Shown here piece by piece: positions 55,060 through 64,000 of a DNA stretch of 64,000 nt. The DNA lies in the NCBI GenBank assembly GCA_009746045.1, contig RPFO01000436.1, positions 394,501 through 458,500 on the forward strand. Reading direction: 5' to 3'. Origin of the DNA: Mesostigma viride (Eukaryota > Streptophyta > Mesostigmatophyceae > Mesostigmatales > Mesostigmataceae). Every line of letters begins with the position of its first letter. The first letter of the stretch is position 1. The notes beneath the pieces were generated by a model. That model had not been told where the DNA came from. It did no database searches and worked only from the letters and a program-made list of their open reading frames with translations. The position numbers and the translations under genes are program-made.

Positions 55060-55870
55060 AGGCAGGCCTGGGAGGGATCTAAACCGCAGGGGTTGCGACA
55101 AAGTCGGCCCGGGTGCGGCGGAATAACACGTCAGCCACGGTGCGAGTGAGGGCGAGTGACGGGCGCTGCCACCATGCAATACGAGGACCACGTGCGGGCA
55201 GACCACGGGGCGGTCTGACCCTCGAGGTCGAGGCGGTCTTCACGGCGCTGGCAGCACAGTCTCGTGGAAAAACTCCGCCGTCTTGGGGCCCATGGCCCCG
55301 AACTCCTCATGCAAGGACAAAGGGGATGACCTGGTGGGCCCCACATTGCCGTAGGAGGCAAACTTGTCGCGCTCATGCAGCCACAGCGGCTGCAGCGCCG
55401 GCATCCACAGATGCCCGGAGGATGTGGCGACCGGAGAGCGGCCGAGCCACGGAGACATCATCACATCCATGAGCAGGTGGCAACCCTGCCCATTGTAGTC
55501 AAGCACGGTAATGTCGGGGCGGTGGTTGGGTTAGTAGAGGGCGGCCCCATCCGCGTCCTCGATCGCACTTGATGCAGTGGAGTGGGGAAAGACCGACCGA
55601 ACCATGGCACACACCACCCTGAGGAGAGCGGTATGGAGATAGAGGAACCAGTTCTGGTTCTGCTGGCCACCCATGCACGCGATGTAGTGCGTCCCAGTAG
55701 TATCGAGCCCGCAGCTGCCGCAGGACGCACCCGCCGTGATGAGAGGCTGCGGGGCAAACAGCTGGTGGCGGAGAGCGCGATGGCGTAATTAAAGGGCCGG
55801 AACCAGCGTGAACAAAGGGCTCATGGGGAGGGCGCGCAGGAATGCGGCCCCCACGCTCCCGGCTCAAGGG
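55060..55870 (-). pseudogene. LINE ORF2 C-terminal relic
   Basis: The minus strand encodes LDYNGQGCHLLMDVMMSPWL, then SPVATSSGHLWMPALQPLWL, KFASYGNVGPT and HEEFGAMGPKTAEFFHE. In algal LINE ORF2 proteins a domain of this shape (R-D-TVLD-..DV...SPL, then K-KY....F.P...E.FGA.G) follows the reverse transcriptase. Frames shift at both ends. Confidence 0.6.
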
Positions 55871-55939
55871 AAACGGAGTAAAGCCAAGCCTTCCCCTGAT
55901 CGTATTCCCTGATTCTTATATATATTCATCAATGCCCAT

Positions 55940-56160
55940 CTCACCTCCGTAATCTATCATTCTCAATGAATATATATTCATCAATTAATTTCTTCACTAT
56001 ATATTGTTGATCATCAGGTCCCCACCCCTCCAGTACACCTTGGGCTTCTGGGGGTCCTGCTTGTGCATGGCGGAGGTATTCCGGCCACAGGTCGCGTCGC
56101 TGCTGCTGCTGAGCGGGGGTCAGGTCGTCGTCCAGCGTCCAGGTGAGGTCGTGCAATTAA
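55940..56160 (-). pseudogene. L1-like ORF1 C-terminal fragment
   Basis: The minus strand gives LTWTLDDDLTPAQQQQRRDL, WPEYLRHAQ, then a frameshift into PKVYWRG. It copies the end of copy C. It abuts TATATATTCATCAAT repeats at 55915-56005. Confidence 0.65.
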
Positions 56161-56199
56161 CCTTGATTGCTACGAGAAAGGAACGGCTGCTTATAAGCA

Positions 56200-56549
56200 C
56201 AGAGGGTGGAAGATCATCATGGCTAAACAATGGCTAGGGCATGGCTTCTAAGCAGAGAGGAACTCTCTGCGTACAGGCATGCAAAGCTTGGCTAAATTCT
56301 TAGTGCATCATCCACATGGGGAGTCCAATTACTTGCCGGCGCGTAAGCGTGAGCCATGCAGTAGCCACGGGCTAGGCTAAGCCTGCATGCTAATCTACAC
56401 TACTGCTATATATTCTCTAGACTGGGGTTGCTGGGGTCGGTGGCAGGGGGCGCCTGCCAGGGCTTGTGGTCGACGTGGATGACCTCCGCCCTCCAGTATA
56501 CCGGTTTCCCCCCTGAGCTCTGCTGGAGTTGGAGGTAGACCTGTCGGCC
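56200..56549. repeat. Retroelement flank
   Basis: It matches 12.0-12.25 and 14.78-15.13 kb (GGAAGATCATCATGGCTAAA; GCCTGCCAGGGCTTGTGGTC; TATACCGGTTTCCCCCCTG). Confidence 0.65.
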
Positions 56550-56767
56550 ATAGCAGTTAGGTTAATATTGTGCGGAAACCTTTTTGCCACTTGGGCTTCT
56601 CAGGTTCCGCACAATATTACCGGCGATAATTCCACTCGCCGGACACTCAAGTTCACGACGTCGTGAACTTGAGTGTCCGGCGAGTGGTTATCGCCGGTAA
56701 TATTGTGCGGAACCTGAGAAGCCCAAGTGGCAAAAAGGTTTCCGCACAATATTAACCTAACTATAGC
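56550..56767. mobile_element. 208-bp palindromic foldback/MITE with ATAGC target duplication
   Basis: 56555-56762 is an almost perfect inverted repeat (ends AGTTAGGTTAATATTGTGCG and its complement; centre CACGACGTCGTG). The arms differ at only a few bases (GATAATTCCACT versus GATAACCACT). ATAGC flanks both sides, and the uninterrupted sequence GGCCATAGCTCG/GGCCATATAGCTCC exists at 52.73 and 15.14 kb. Non-coding. Confidence 0.85.
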
Positions 56768-57450
56768 TCCTGTCGCCCCTGTTGCTGTGCCAGGGTCAAG
56801 TCCTCGTCCATCGTGTAGGAAGTCCCCGAGAGCTTCTTGCGGCATTTAAGAAGCGCCAGCTTATCCGCCATGTACTTATTAAAAGGTGAGGAGCAGGGGA
56901 GCCGGGCCATGCCTTACCCCGCGCGCGGGGAAGGCGGACAGCCGACATCCGCAACTCGATATCACCAGTGAGTTGCATGGGCCGGGTAACTATAATGTCG
57001 CGCTTAAACGCTATATGGCAAGAGACTCCGAGGTCTCACCTGCCGGCTGCATGGTCGGAGTGCTTGACGATGACATTGTGGCTGCGCTTGGTGAGGTCGG
57101 CCTCCTCGCGGAGGTTGAGTGTGTGTTGCTTGAGCTGTGCCGCGATGGTGGAGGTGGTGGAGGTGGTGTGGTGCTTCAGCATGTCCGCGCCCAGCTCTGG
57201 GGGGAGCATCGCCTGCCGAGCCAGCGGGGGCTGGTTTGGCGGCAATGTCCTTCACCGCCTGGGCGGTGAGGCCTGCGGTGTTTTGCAGGGACTCGATGGC
57301 GATGGCGTAGTCGTGCTTGGAGGCGCTTGTCGATGTCGTACGTGGAGCTGGGCCTTGATGTCGGCGGTGGAGGTGGAGGCAGCAGTGGAGGTGGAGGCGA
57401 GGAGGGTGGAGGTGGAGGTGACGGACTGAAGTATGCGTGGGTATAACGGC
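56768..57450 (-). pseudogene. L1-like ORF1 relic, copy F
   Basis: The minus strand reads the Pro/Ser linker near 57.4 kb (SSPPPPLLPPPPPPTSRPSS), KTPQASPPRR, then NLREEADLTKRSHNVIVKHS and, near 56.95 kb, LRMSAVRLPRARGKAWP, followed by DDDLTLAQQ-like text interrupted by the palindrome. Broken. Confidence 0.6.
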
Positions 57451-57529
57451 ATGGGTACGTGTATGGACTGGAAAACTGAACTATGGCATATATTCGGTGG
57501 CTACTATAGTTATATGTCACGACATCATC

Positions 57530-57700
57530 CTCGACAACTCGAAAACGCTGACAAGATAACGGCAGGCTCGAGCTACCATGGTCCGGATTCTCCCTATTTC
57601 TGGCCTGCGCTGGTTGTCTCCTTGATATGTCACTAACCATGGTCCGGATTCTCCCTAGTTCTGGCCTGCGCTGGTTGTCTCCTTGATAATATGTCACTAA
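57530..57700. repeat. Tandem pair of the TTCTGGCCTGCGCTGGTTGT motif
   Basis: CCATGGTCCGGATTCTCCCT + TTCTGGCCTGCGCTGGTTGT + CTCCTTGAT occurs twice, about 63 bp apart. It is the same dispersed motif as at 1.2, 12.78 and 14.65 kb. Confidence 0.8.
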
Positions 57701-58328
57701 CGCACTCCACTACAATACGCTTCCGCGGACACCTTTTTCAGCGGGGAAAGTGCCCCCGGGCTTCCGGGGCAAATTCAGCAAGGAGCTGCGAAACTTAGAT
57801 ACTAAAACTTCGTTTTTTGGTTCGTACCGTACAGCCAATCATTTAGCGCCCGGATCAAATTGTGATCTGGGCGCACTGCACACGAAAATTTCAGCGTAAC
57901 GTTCGAAACACCAACGCAATTACTAGAGAAATTTTCAGTGACGAAACTGTAGTACCGTGTACCCAAGCAAAATGTAGTAGGACTTCGCTAAAGTCACGTT
58001 CCGAATTTTTCCCCGCAAGATTCCCCCGCAAGATCCCCCCACATGATCCCCCCCGCTAGGTTCAGGCTCCAGTCAATGCTCGCCAAATGGCGCCAAAAAA
58101 AGAAACATGTGTTAAATCAACGGTGCGAATCCTCGTTACCGCTCAGGTAACCTTCTCACTCATTTCGCATCTCCTAGGAACCGTATTGTAGTGCATTCAC
58201 CTACTGAACTAAATCGGATGAACTGACTGAAAGGCGAAAGCGATGGCTAAAGCGCGTTGGCCACCACGAGAAGGATCGACTTGAGGACGCGTGGTACCCC
58301 TTTACCTAACGATATTCCCATTGGGCAG
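57701..58328. other. No gene or element recognised
   Basis: Non-repetitive sequence with no frame of protein character. A TTCCCCGCAAGATTCCCCCG duplication lies near 58010-58050. Confidence 0.4.
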
Positions 58329-58483
58329 AGTTGTACAAGCTACTGCTTACACTTTTTATGCGCAAACCTTTTGACCAAGGTTAACGCATATTCTTACATG
58401 ATCCTGCGCAGGATGTAAGAATATGTGTTAACCTTGGTCAAAAGGTTTGCGCATAAAAAGTATAAGCAGTAGCTTGTACAACT
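58329..58483. mobile_element. 155-bp foldback element
   Basis: Inverted arms AGTTGTACAAGCTACTGCTT ... AAGCAGTAGCTTGTACAACT around a short centre (ATGATCCTGCGCAGGAT). One arm recurs alone at 60637-60706. It directly abuts the left end of the TTAA element. Confidence 0.85.
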
Positions 58484-58485
58484 AA

Positions 58486-60383
58486 GGGGACATGTCGGTC
58501 CAAAAGTGCACTTTTCTGGTAACCATCCCTATGCATGTGATAAAAATCCAGTTATGATGGAAGACCATAAATATGATTAAAATTTTTTTTCCAACCACTT
58601 GGGGGGGTACTACCCCCCACCATGTGACCGTTATGTGCTAAAAATAGAAAAAGATTCTATTTTTTGCAAACCCAATGTGGCCAAACCATATATTCCCATC
58701 TAATTGCAACCCTTGCCAATGATTCCAGCTAGTTTGCAGGTCAGAGTATTATAGCATGTTTAGACATATTGAAATAGTTTAGCAAAAAACACGTATTTTT
58801 TGGTGCCTAAAAAAATATATCAAATCATACACACATGCAATGGGGTCAAATATTATATTCAAAACTGGCAAGGGTTGCAATGATACAGCCCCGAAGTTTC
58901 AGCTCATTCTGACCACGTTTACTCACATTGAAATATGGTAATGTGAAGGGAAAAAAATGACACGTAAAAGCAGTTTTGAGCACAAACACCACTCCAAAGA
59001 CACCCTTGCCCACCACAAACTGGGCCAACATTTGCAATATATCACGAATATATCACGAAGCTTGCCACCAAATTACAGGTCATTCGATCTGACCTAGTTT
59101 GCCCATATTACATCATGTTATAGCTGCCAGCCTGCATGCTTGGTGCACCATGACATGAGGCGACACCATGTCAGAGCGCATTCCTAAGCTTGCCCCCTGC
59201 AAATGGGGCAGAACCACGAAAAACAAATGCTAGATGCTTGAAGAAAACAATCACCCACTCTTTAACCATTATGAGCAGGTATGCCCGCTTGCGGGAATCA
59301 CTCATAGCCAACACCATGTCATGATGCTTATGGATAAAAAAAGGTGCATCCTTCATGGTCATAACGACCTGATCCTTGTCATCTAGGAATTACAAGCCAA
59401 TTGTTTAATGGAGGCTAAACAGGTGGGGATGTGATAATAAGTAACTCACATATTCTCACCTTCCATACAACAAACTTGTTTTCCAGCAGGCTGAAGAGCC
59501 ATGATAGGCGTTTATGAGCTCGCCAGCTCCTTGCAACAGTGATCCCGCTCCCAGGCAGCTTATTAAGGGTCCTTGACTACCGGCAATATAGAATGTCTAC
59601 CGTGTGAAAACCTCCATAAAGGAAGCGTAGCAAAGCCAGATAACTGCCCGATCAATTCTGGGTAGCTTTAGGAAGCATGGCATACGCAGCGTAAGGAAAA
59701 CCATTGAAAGCTGCGGAAAATCTGATAGCACAACTGCAACAAGTGGAGAACAAAATAGCGAGAAGAACCCAGAAACGGCGCCAAAAGTTTCACGCCAGGT
59801 TCATTAAGAGCGCAAACAGACTGGGCGGTTACATGCGGCAAATCAACGTACGTCCACGGCCGGCATTATTTCCTATACCCAGGCGCGCAAGAAAAGCCAG
59901 CCCGCAGCCATGGATGGCTTAACCGCGGATCACGCAGGCCTGAACGAAATCATTTTAGAAATGACAGGAAATGGCCGCAGATCGAAGACGCTTAGGTTAT
60001 TTTCATGGTGTCCGTTACTAAACGGCTCTTGCTGCATCAATACAACCCACGAATATCGAGTTCTACCGTCGCAGGCACGCATGCTAGATTATTCATCGCG
60101 GCCAAATTCTTGGATGAGACCCCCGTGCAAATCTGTATCAAGAAAGGCAGCGAATTTGCAAATAGTGCAGAACTGGCTATGAAACATCATAATAGAACAT
60201 CACTTTTAACCATCGGCTTAATTTTATTGCCTGTCGCCCGCCGGATTAGCCATATTTTAACGGAACGCACGTCGCCATGGCCGCCTCCGCACGGTGCGCG
60301 CACTGCACCACAATTTCACGGTCCGTCGGTATATACCGGCGCGACTTTTTTGGCGCGAAAAAAGTCCCGACCGTCAAGTCCCC
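58486..60383 (+). mobile_element. TTAA-flanked DNA transposon, copy 2 (1898 bp)
   Basis: Ends GGGGACATG / CAAGTCCCC. TTAA follows at 60384-60387 and CTAA precedes at 58482-58485. Relative to copy 1 it is inverted; matching landmarks are GGGGGTACTACCCCCCACC (58604) versus GGGGGTAGTACCCCCAAC (35114) and GTGCGCGCACTGCACC (60294) versus GGTGCACGGTGCGCGCACC (33420). Plus-strand frames at 59704-60418 (QVENKIARRTQKRRQKFH; RPALFPIPRRARKASPQPW) correspond to copy 1's minus-strand frames. No transposase domain is recognised. Confidence 0.7.
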
Positions 60384-60589
60384 TTAAAACCTTTGCGCGT
60401 ATAGGGGTGAAATCGTAAGCGGCTCCCTAACTAGGGCTTTACTTCCGCATCAAATTACTAATTCGATATCAAATTACTGATTCGATATTAATCCTGGGAG
60501 TTAGGTCCGATATATCTACCTCGCGAGGCGATTAATCAGGTCCGACTGGTGCCCCGGCGGATCCTCCCAAATAATGCCTGCTCGGCACT

Positions 60590-60640
60590 GTCCCCACGAG
60601 GTTTCGAACCCATGACTTCCGCGTCGCGCCGGTTCTAAGT
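60590..60640 (-). other. tRNA-derived fragment, 5' part missing
   Basis: The minus strand reads TTAGAACCGGCGCGACGCGG then AAGTCATGGGTTCGAAACCT. This looks like the D-arm edge, an anticodon-arm-like CCGGC..., and a T-arm with a perfect B-box GGTTCGAAACC. The 5' part is cut off where the foldback arm begins (60637). It is a tRNA pseudogene or SINE head. Confidence 0.45.
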
Positions 60641-60706
60641 TGTACAAGCTACTGCTTATACTCTTTATGCGCAAACCTTTTGACCAAGGTTAACGCATAT
60701 TCTTAC
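60637..60706. mobile_element. Single arm of the 155-bp foldback element
   Basis: AAGTTGTACAAGCTACTGCT through ACGCATATTCTTACATCCTG copies 58329-58400, then the sequence diverges. Confidence 0.8.
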
Positions 60707-60714
60707 ATCCTGCG

Positions 60715-61530
60715 CACCCCTGCATGGTCCCGGAAACGCGCTTGCGCTCTGGCCTATCTGGATGACATCGATCCTGGTGTACTCCAAGACCTTCGAGGAG
60801 CAAAATAGTGTGACGGACCGATTTGCCTCAGTGGGCAAAAGGTTCCGGCACTCTTTAACCCCTGGTGGAGGACGTCGATATGGACGTCCTGCGCATCATG
60901 GAAGAAGAGCATGATTCTAGCGACTAGCTCTCGGCCCGCAGGGCCAAGGTCCGCGCGGGGCGCAGCGTCCCCTTTCTGGGCCACACGCTTTCTGCAGCAG
61001 GCGTGGCCACGAACCCCGAGAAGATCGCCTCTGCATGTCCAAGAGTGGCGGCCAGCTAGCCCCGACCGACGTGAAAGGGCGTGCGTAGCTTCCTGGGGAT
61101 TGCGTCCTACTATGTATCGGCGCTTCATCCCCCGGTTTGCCACGATCGCGTCGCCCATCAACGCTCTCCTCAAGAAGGGCATGTCCTTCGTCTGGTCTGC
61201 ACAGTGCCAGCAGGCCTTTGAGGCCCTCAAGGCCAGTTTGACTGCGGCCCCCATGCTCGTGCTCCCAGACCCGTCCCGGGGTCCTCCGGCCTGCAGGACC
61301 AAGGCAAGGGCTTGCAACCGGTTGAGTATGTACATCTCCCGCACACTGATCCCCGCCGAGCTGAACTATCCGGTCCACCAGCAGGAGCTGTTGCATGGCT
61401 GTGGTCTACTGTTGCCACACATGGCGCCACCACCTGTTGCATGGGCGCGCAGTTTGATGTTGCAGTCAGCGAGACAGGGGACCTCGACCCCGCCCGTTTG
61501 ATTATTCACACGGACCATATATAGGCCCCT
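60715..61530 (+). pseudogene. Ty3/Gypsy Pol fragment (RT end and RNase H)
   Basis: Across three frames the plus strand encodes PFLGHTLSAAGVATNPEKIA, then VRSFLGIASYY/YRRFIPRFATIASPINALL, FVWSAQCQQAFEALKASLTA, PMLVLPDP and SRTLIPAELNYPVHQQELL. This is the standard order of the Ty3/Gypsy reverse-transcriptase C-terminus, connection and RNase H regions. At least three frameshifts. LTRs were not found. Confidence 0.8.
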
Positions 61531-64000
61531 GACTCACCTCCTGACGCAGCCAAATCTGACGCCCCGTCAGGCCAGATGGATGTGTCGCGTTTGCGTGCCA
61601 TTATATCCTAGACTATCACTTAATGGAAGGCATATCCATAGCAATAATAGAGTACTCATGTGTGTGATCCACTATATAAAGTAAGTGAAAATGATAGGTG
61701 TGGTCCTTGACGGCACCACCACCTTCATGACAGGCAGCGCAGCCAGCCAATTATATTATGAAGATTGCAATAATGCTTTGTGATGAAAGCAATGCCCAAA
61801 CCATTCATTCCATAATATTTGACAAATTACAATGAATGCCGAGTTGTGCTGCCGCAACTGTAAGAGTAACTATCCTTGAGACCCATCGAAATCACCACAG
61901 ACCGACCATGACGCCACTGTGGCGCAACAGTGTTTACTTAGTAACGTCATAATAGTTGTGCTCCCGAGTGGCATCTATCCGCTGGCCGGTCGTCGCCGGC
62001 CTGGGCGCCTAGTCAGGTGGGCATCAAAGATTGGTGTCTAGATGCTAGTCGGTGCCTAAGCAAGGTACGAAAGCCAGTGCGCGCCGGGACGGTCAGAGAA
62101 CCGTCGCCCTCGGTAGCACAGATCCGCTGAGTGCCGGTAGTCTCAGGTTAGAGGCTCGAGCATGCACTATCGGGTAGCCTACCGGTAGTCTCGGGTTAGA
62201 GGCTCGAGCATGCCTTATCGGTTAGCGCCGCGCCGCTGAGCTCCTTGCGGCCTGGCCAGCTGCAAGGGTTCAATAGCAATCAGTGGCGGCTGCGGGCTCA
62301 GCCTCCCACAATCGGTTCCCCAAACAACAAAAATCCCGTCTCCATCGCCGGCGTGCTAGCCAGCGGTGAAGGGCATTCAACTATAATCTATATCAACTGT
62401 GTGACTCTGCGCTCATGTCCCAGATACTGGCACACTGGCCAACGACGAACCGGACCTTTCCCAGGACTGTTCCCGGTTCAGCAGAACGTTTCTCGTCCAC
62501 AATGCCAACAACATCCCAAACGGATCAAACCACTGTCAATCCTATCAACCATCGTCATGGCAATGATCGACATGCAACCACTCACGGGGGCTGCTCCGGG
62601 CTGTTCGAGAAGTTTAACCCCATGACGACAACACCTGAAGTTGTGAGGGAGAGAAACGAGCGAACAACGACCACCATGGCCGCCTCCGTGCACTTCTAAA
62701 TACTTCCAAAATCCCGGCATCCATGCGCTGTCGCATTTGCCAGCAAGCCGCCTGACGTGCAGTTAGATCGACTGCCAGCAAAATGCTGAGCAAGTCTGTT
62801 CGACAGCCACGTGCGAGCCATGCAGCACACCGCACAGTACGATCTGCGTATGTAGCTTTGTCATATGGACTGAACATCATTCCGTCTGGACAACACAAAA
62901 GATTTGTAACTGCCAAATGTCACGCACCGGAATATTGCGCAAGCCACCAAGGCTTTGCGCCCCAAATTAAGTCTTGCGCCTGAACCTAAGCCAGGTCACC
63001 TAAGACTGTCACTCTAGAAATTCAGGCCTTTCCGGCGCGGCGCTCCACACCAGCCCAAAGGTACAAAGCCTGCGGCCTACTACTGAATCGGAACCAACCA
63101 AACGTCGGTAACAATTCCGATTACGGCAAACGCGTAACTTCTTGAGTGCACGGACGTAAATGATCACGAACGTGACAGCTAGATGGAGTACCTTTCCATT
63201 CGCCCCTTTTAAGATCCAGTATGTGACAGTGTCAGAAACCAGGGCTCGGAGGAAAGATCTTTTGCCTGTTATGACCCAGATATTGCACAAGTGTATGGAA
63301 ATTAAGACTTCTTGTATTAAAATACGTTTACTGAGAGTGGAAAACACGGTGCGGCCAACACTGGGTGCAGTCTACCATAGCCAACACTGGGCCAGGGCAA
63401 ATGACAATGCCAACACTGGGCAGGGTCACACGACCAACACTGGGTCGGGGCCACACACGGCTAGCAAGCAAACAACTCTAGGCACACAAAGTAGTGGCGG
63501 CTAATGCATTATGCACCGTTGATTTACATCTGACGGCACTGCAGCTTAGCGTCTCTACAACCACGGAAAGAACACTAGCTAGATAATAACGACTTTGCAG
63601 CCTGTAATCTACTGTCCACATCATGGTACATTGTGTGTGTGGTCTGATAGGCTCAAAGTCCTATCGCCTCCAGGAGGGCGGCACCACAAACTGCGGACCT
63701 GATCTGATCCGGAGAGAGCCGATGTAAATTACGGCACCTGTAACGGTGCTGACAGGTAACGCTTGCTGTATTCCGAGCAACATCATTCGGATTTTAGTAC
63801 ACATAAACATTGTATATGATATTAAGCTAGTCAACGACCTGTGGGTGCAATTAATAGGGATGCAAACCCAACAACAAGTCGTGTAAATAAACACCTAGCT
63901 GACGGTGTCAATTTTCCCCGCATATAATGCGTGATAACATAATGCGTGACAAAAGTAGAGAAACATCGCTAGATATTTGACACACCCCCATACTGCATGT
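61531..64000. other. No gene recognised; minor repeats
   Basis: 62120-62225 holds a direct duplication (GGTAGTCTCAGGTTAGAGGC + TCGAGCATGC). 63360-63450 has four CCAACACTGGG motifs 25-30 bp apart. The remaining frames show no known protein character. Confidence 0.4.

Overview
The window looks like a repeat-laden piece of a nuclear genome from a green alga (chlorophyte). The evidence is: intron-rich genes with GT-AG junctions; plant/algal-type protein families (a Yme1/FTSH4-like N-terminus, a plant/FBXO31-type F-box protein, a protein with a plastid-transit-like leader); a TGTAA motif 47 nt past one stop codon, as in chlorophyte poly(A) signals; L1-like retrotransposon ORF1 remnants; and long Ser/Gly/Ala-rich coding stretches. 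The species cannot be fixed from sequence alone.

Layout. 1-2.2 kb: two N-terminal exons (minus) of an i-AAA (FtsH/Yme1-type) protease that continues off the left edge. 2.2-4.2 kb: repeats and a LINE ORF2 relic. 4.6-5.1 kb: a small single-exon gene with a plastid-like leader (minus). 5.3-7.3 kb: simple and 62-bp repeats. 7.9-10.5 kb: an intronless 872-aa low-complexity protein (plus). 11.5-16.6 kb: L1-like LINE remnants, including a ~350-bp inverted duplication around a reverse-transcriptase fragment. 17.3-32.6 kb: one ten-exon coiled-coil gene (minus, 671 aa by my reconstruction) whose nine introns carry most of the tandem arrays. 33.3-35.3 kb: a 1.9-kb TTAA-flanked DNA transposon inside an older MITE-like element. 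37.65-46.29 kb: a six-exon F-box gene (plus, about 1100 aa if one G-tract frameshift is allowed). 47.4-57.7 kb: nested L1-like ORF1/ORF2 relics, a SINE-like trimer with a 17-bp target duplication, and a 208-bp palindrome. 58.3-60.7 kb: a second, inverted TTAA element beside a foldback element. 60.7-61.5 kb: a broken Ty3/Gypsy Pol fragment. The rest, to 64 kb, shows no supportable gene.

The most unusual signal is shared by the three spliced genes. Just downstream of many exons the intron carries one or more degenerate copies ('echoes') of that exon's 3' end together with its 5' splice site. I could see this for all nine donors of the coiled-coil gene, both FtsH donors and one F-box donor. Several intronic tandem arrays appear to be amplified echoes. 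At one exon the two echoes are spaced by multiples of three and the frame stays open through them. This suggests introns that grow by repeated duplication across their own splice donors, producing strings of decoy or alternative donors.

The exon models are hand-built from splice consensus, phase agreement and coding character. No database search or RNA evidence was available.
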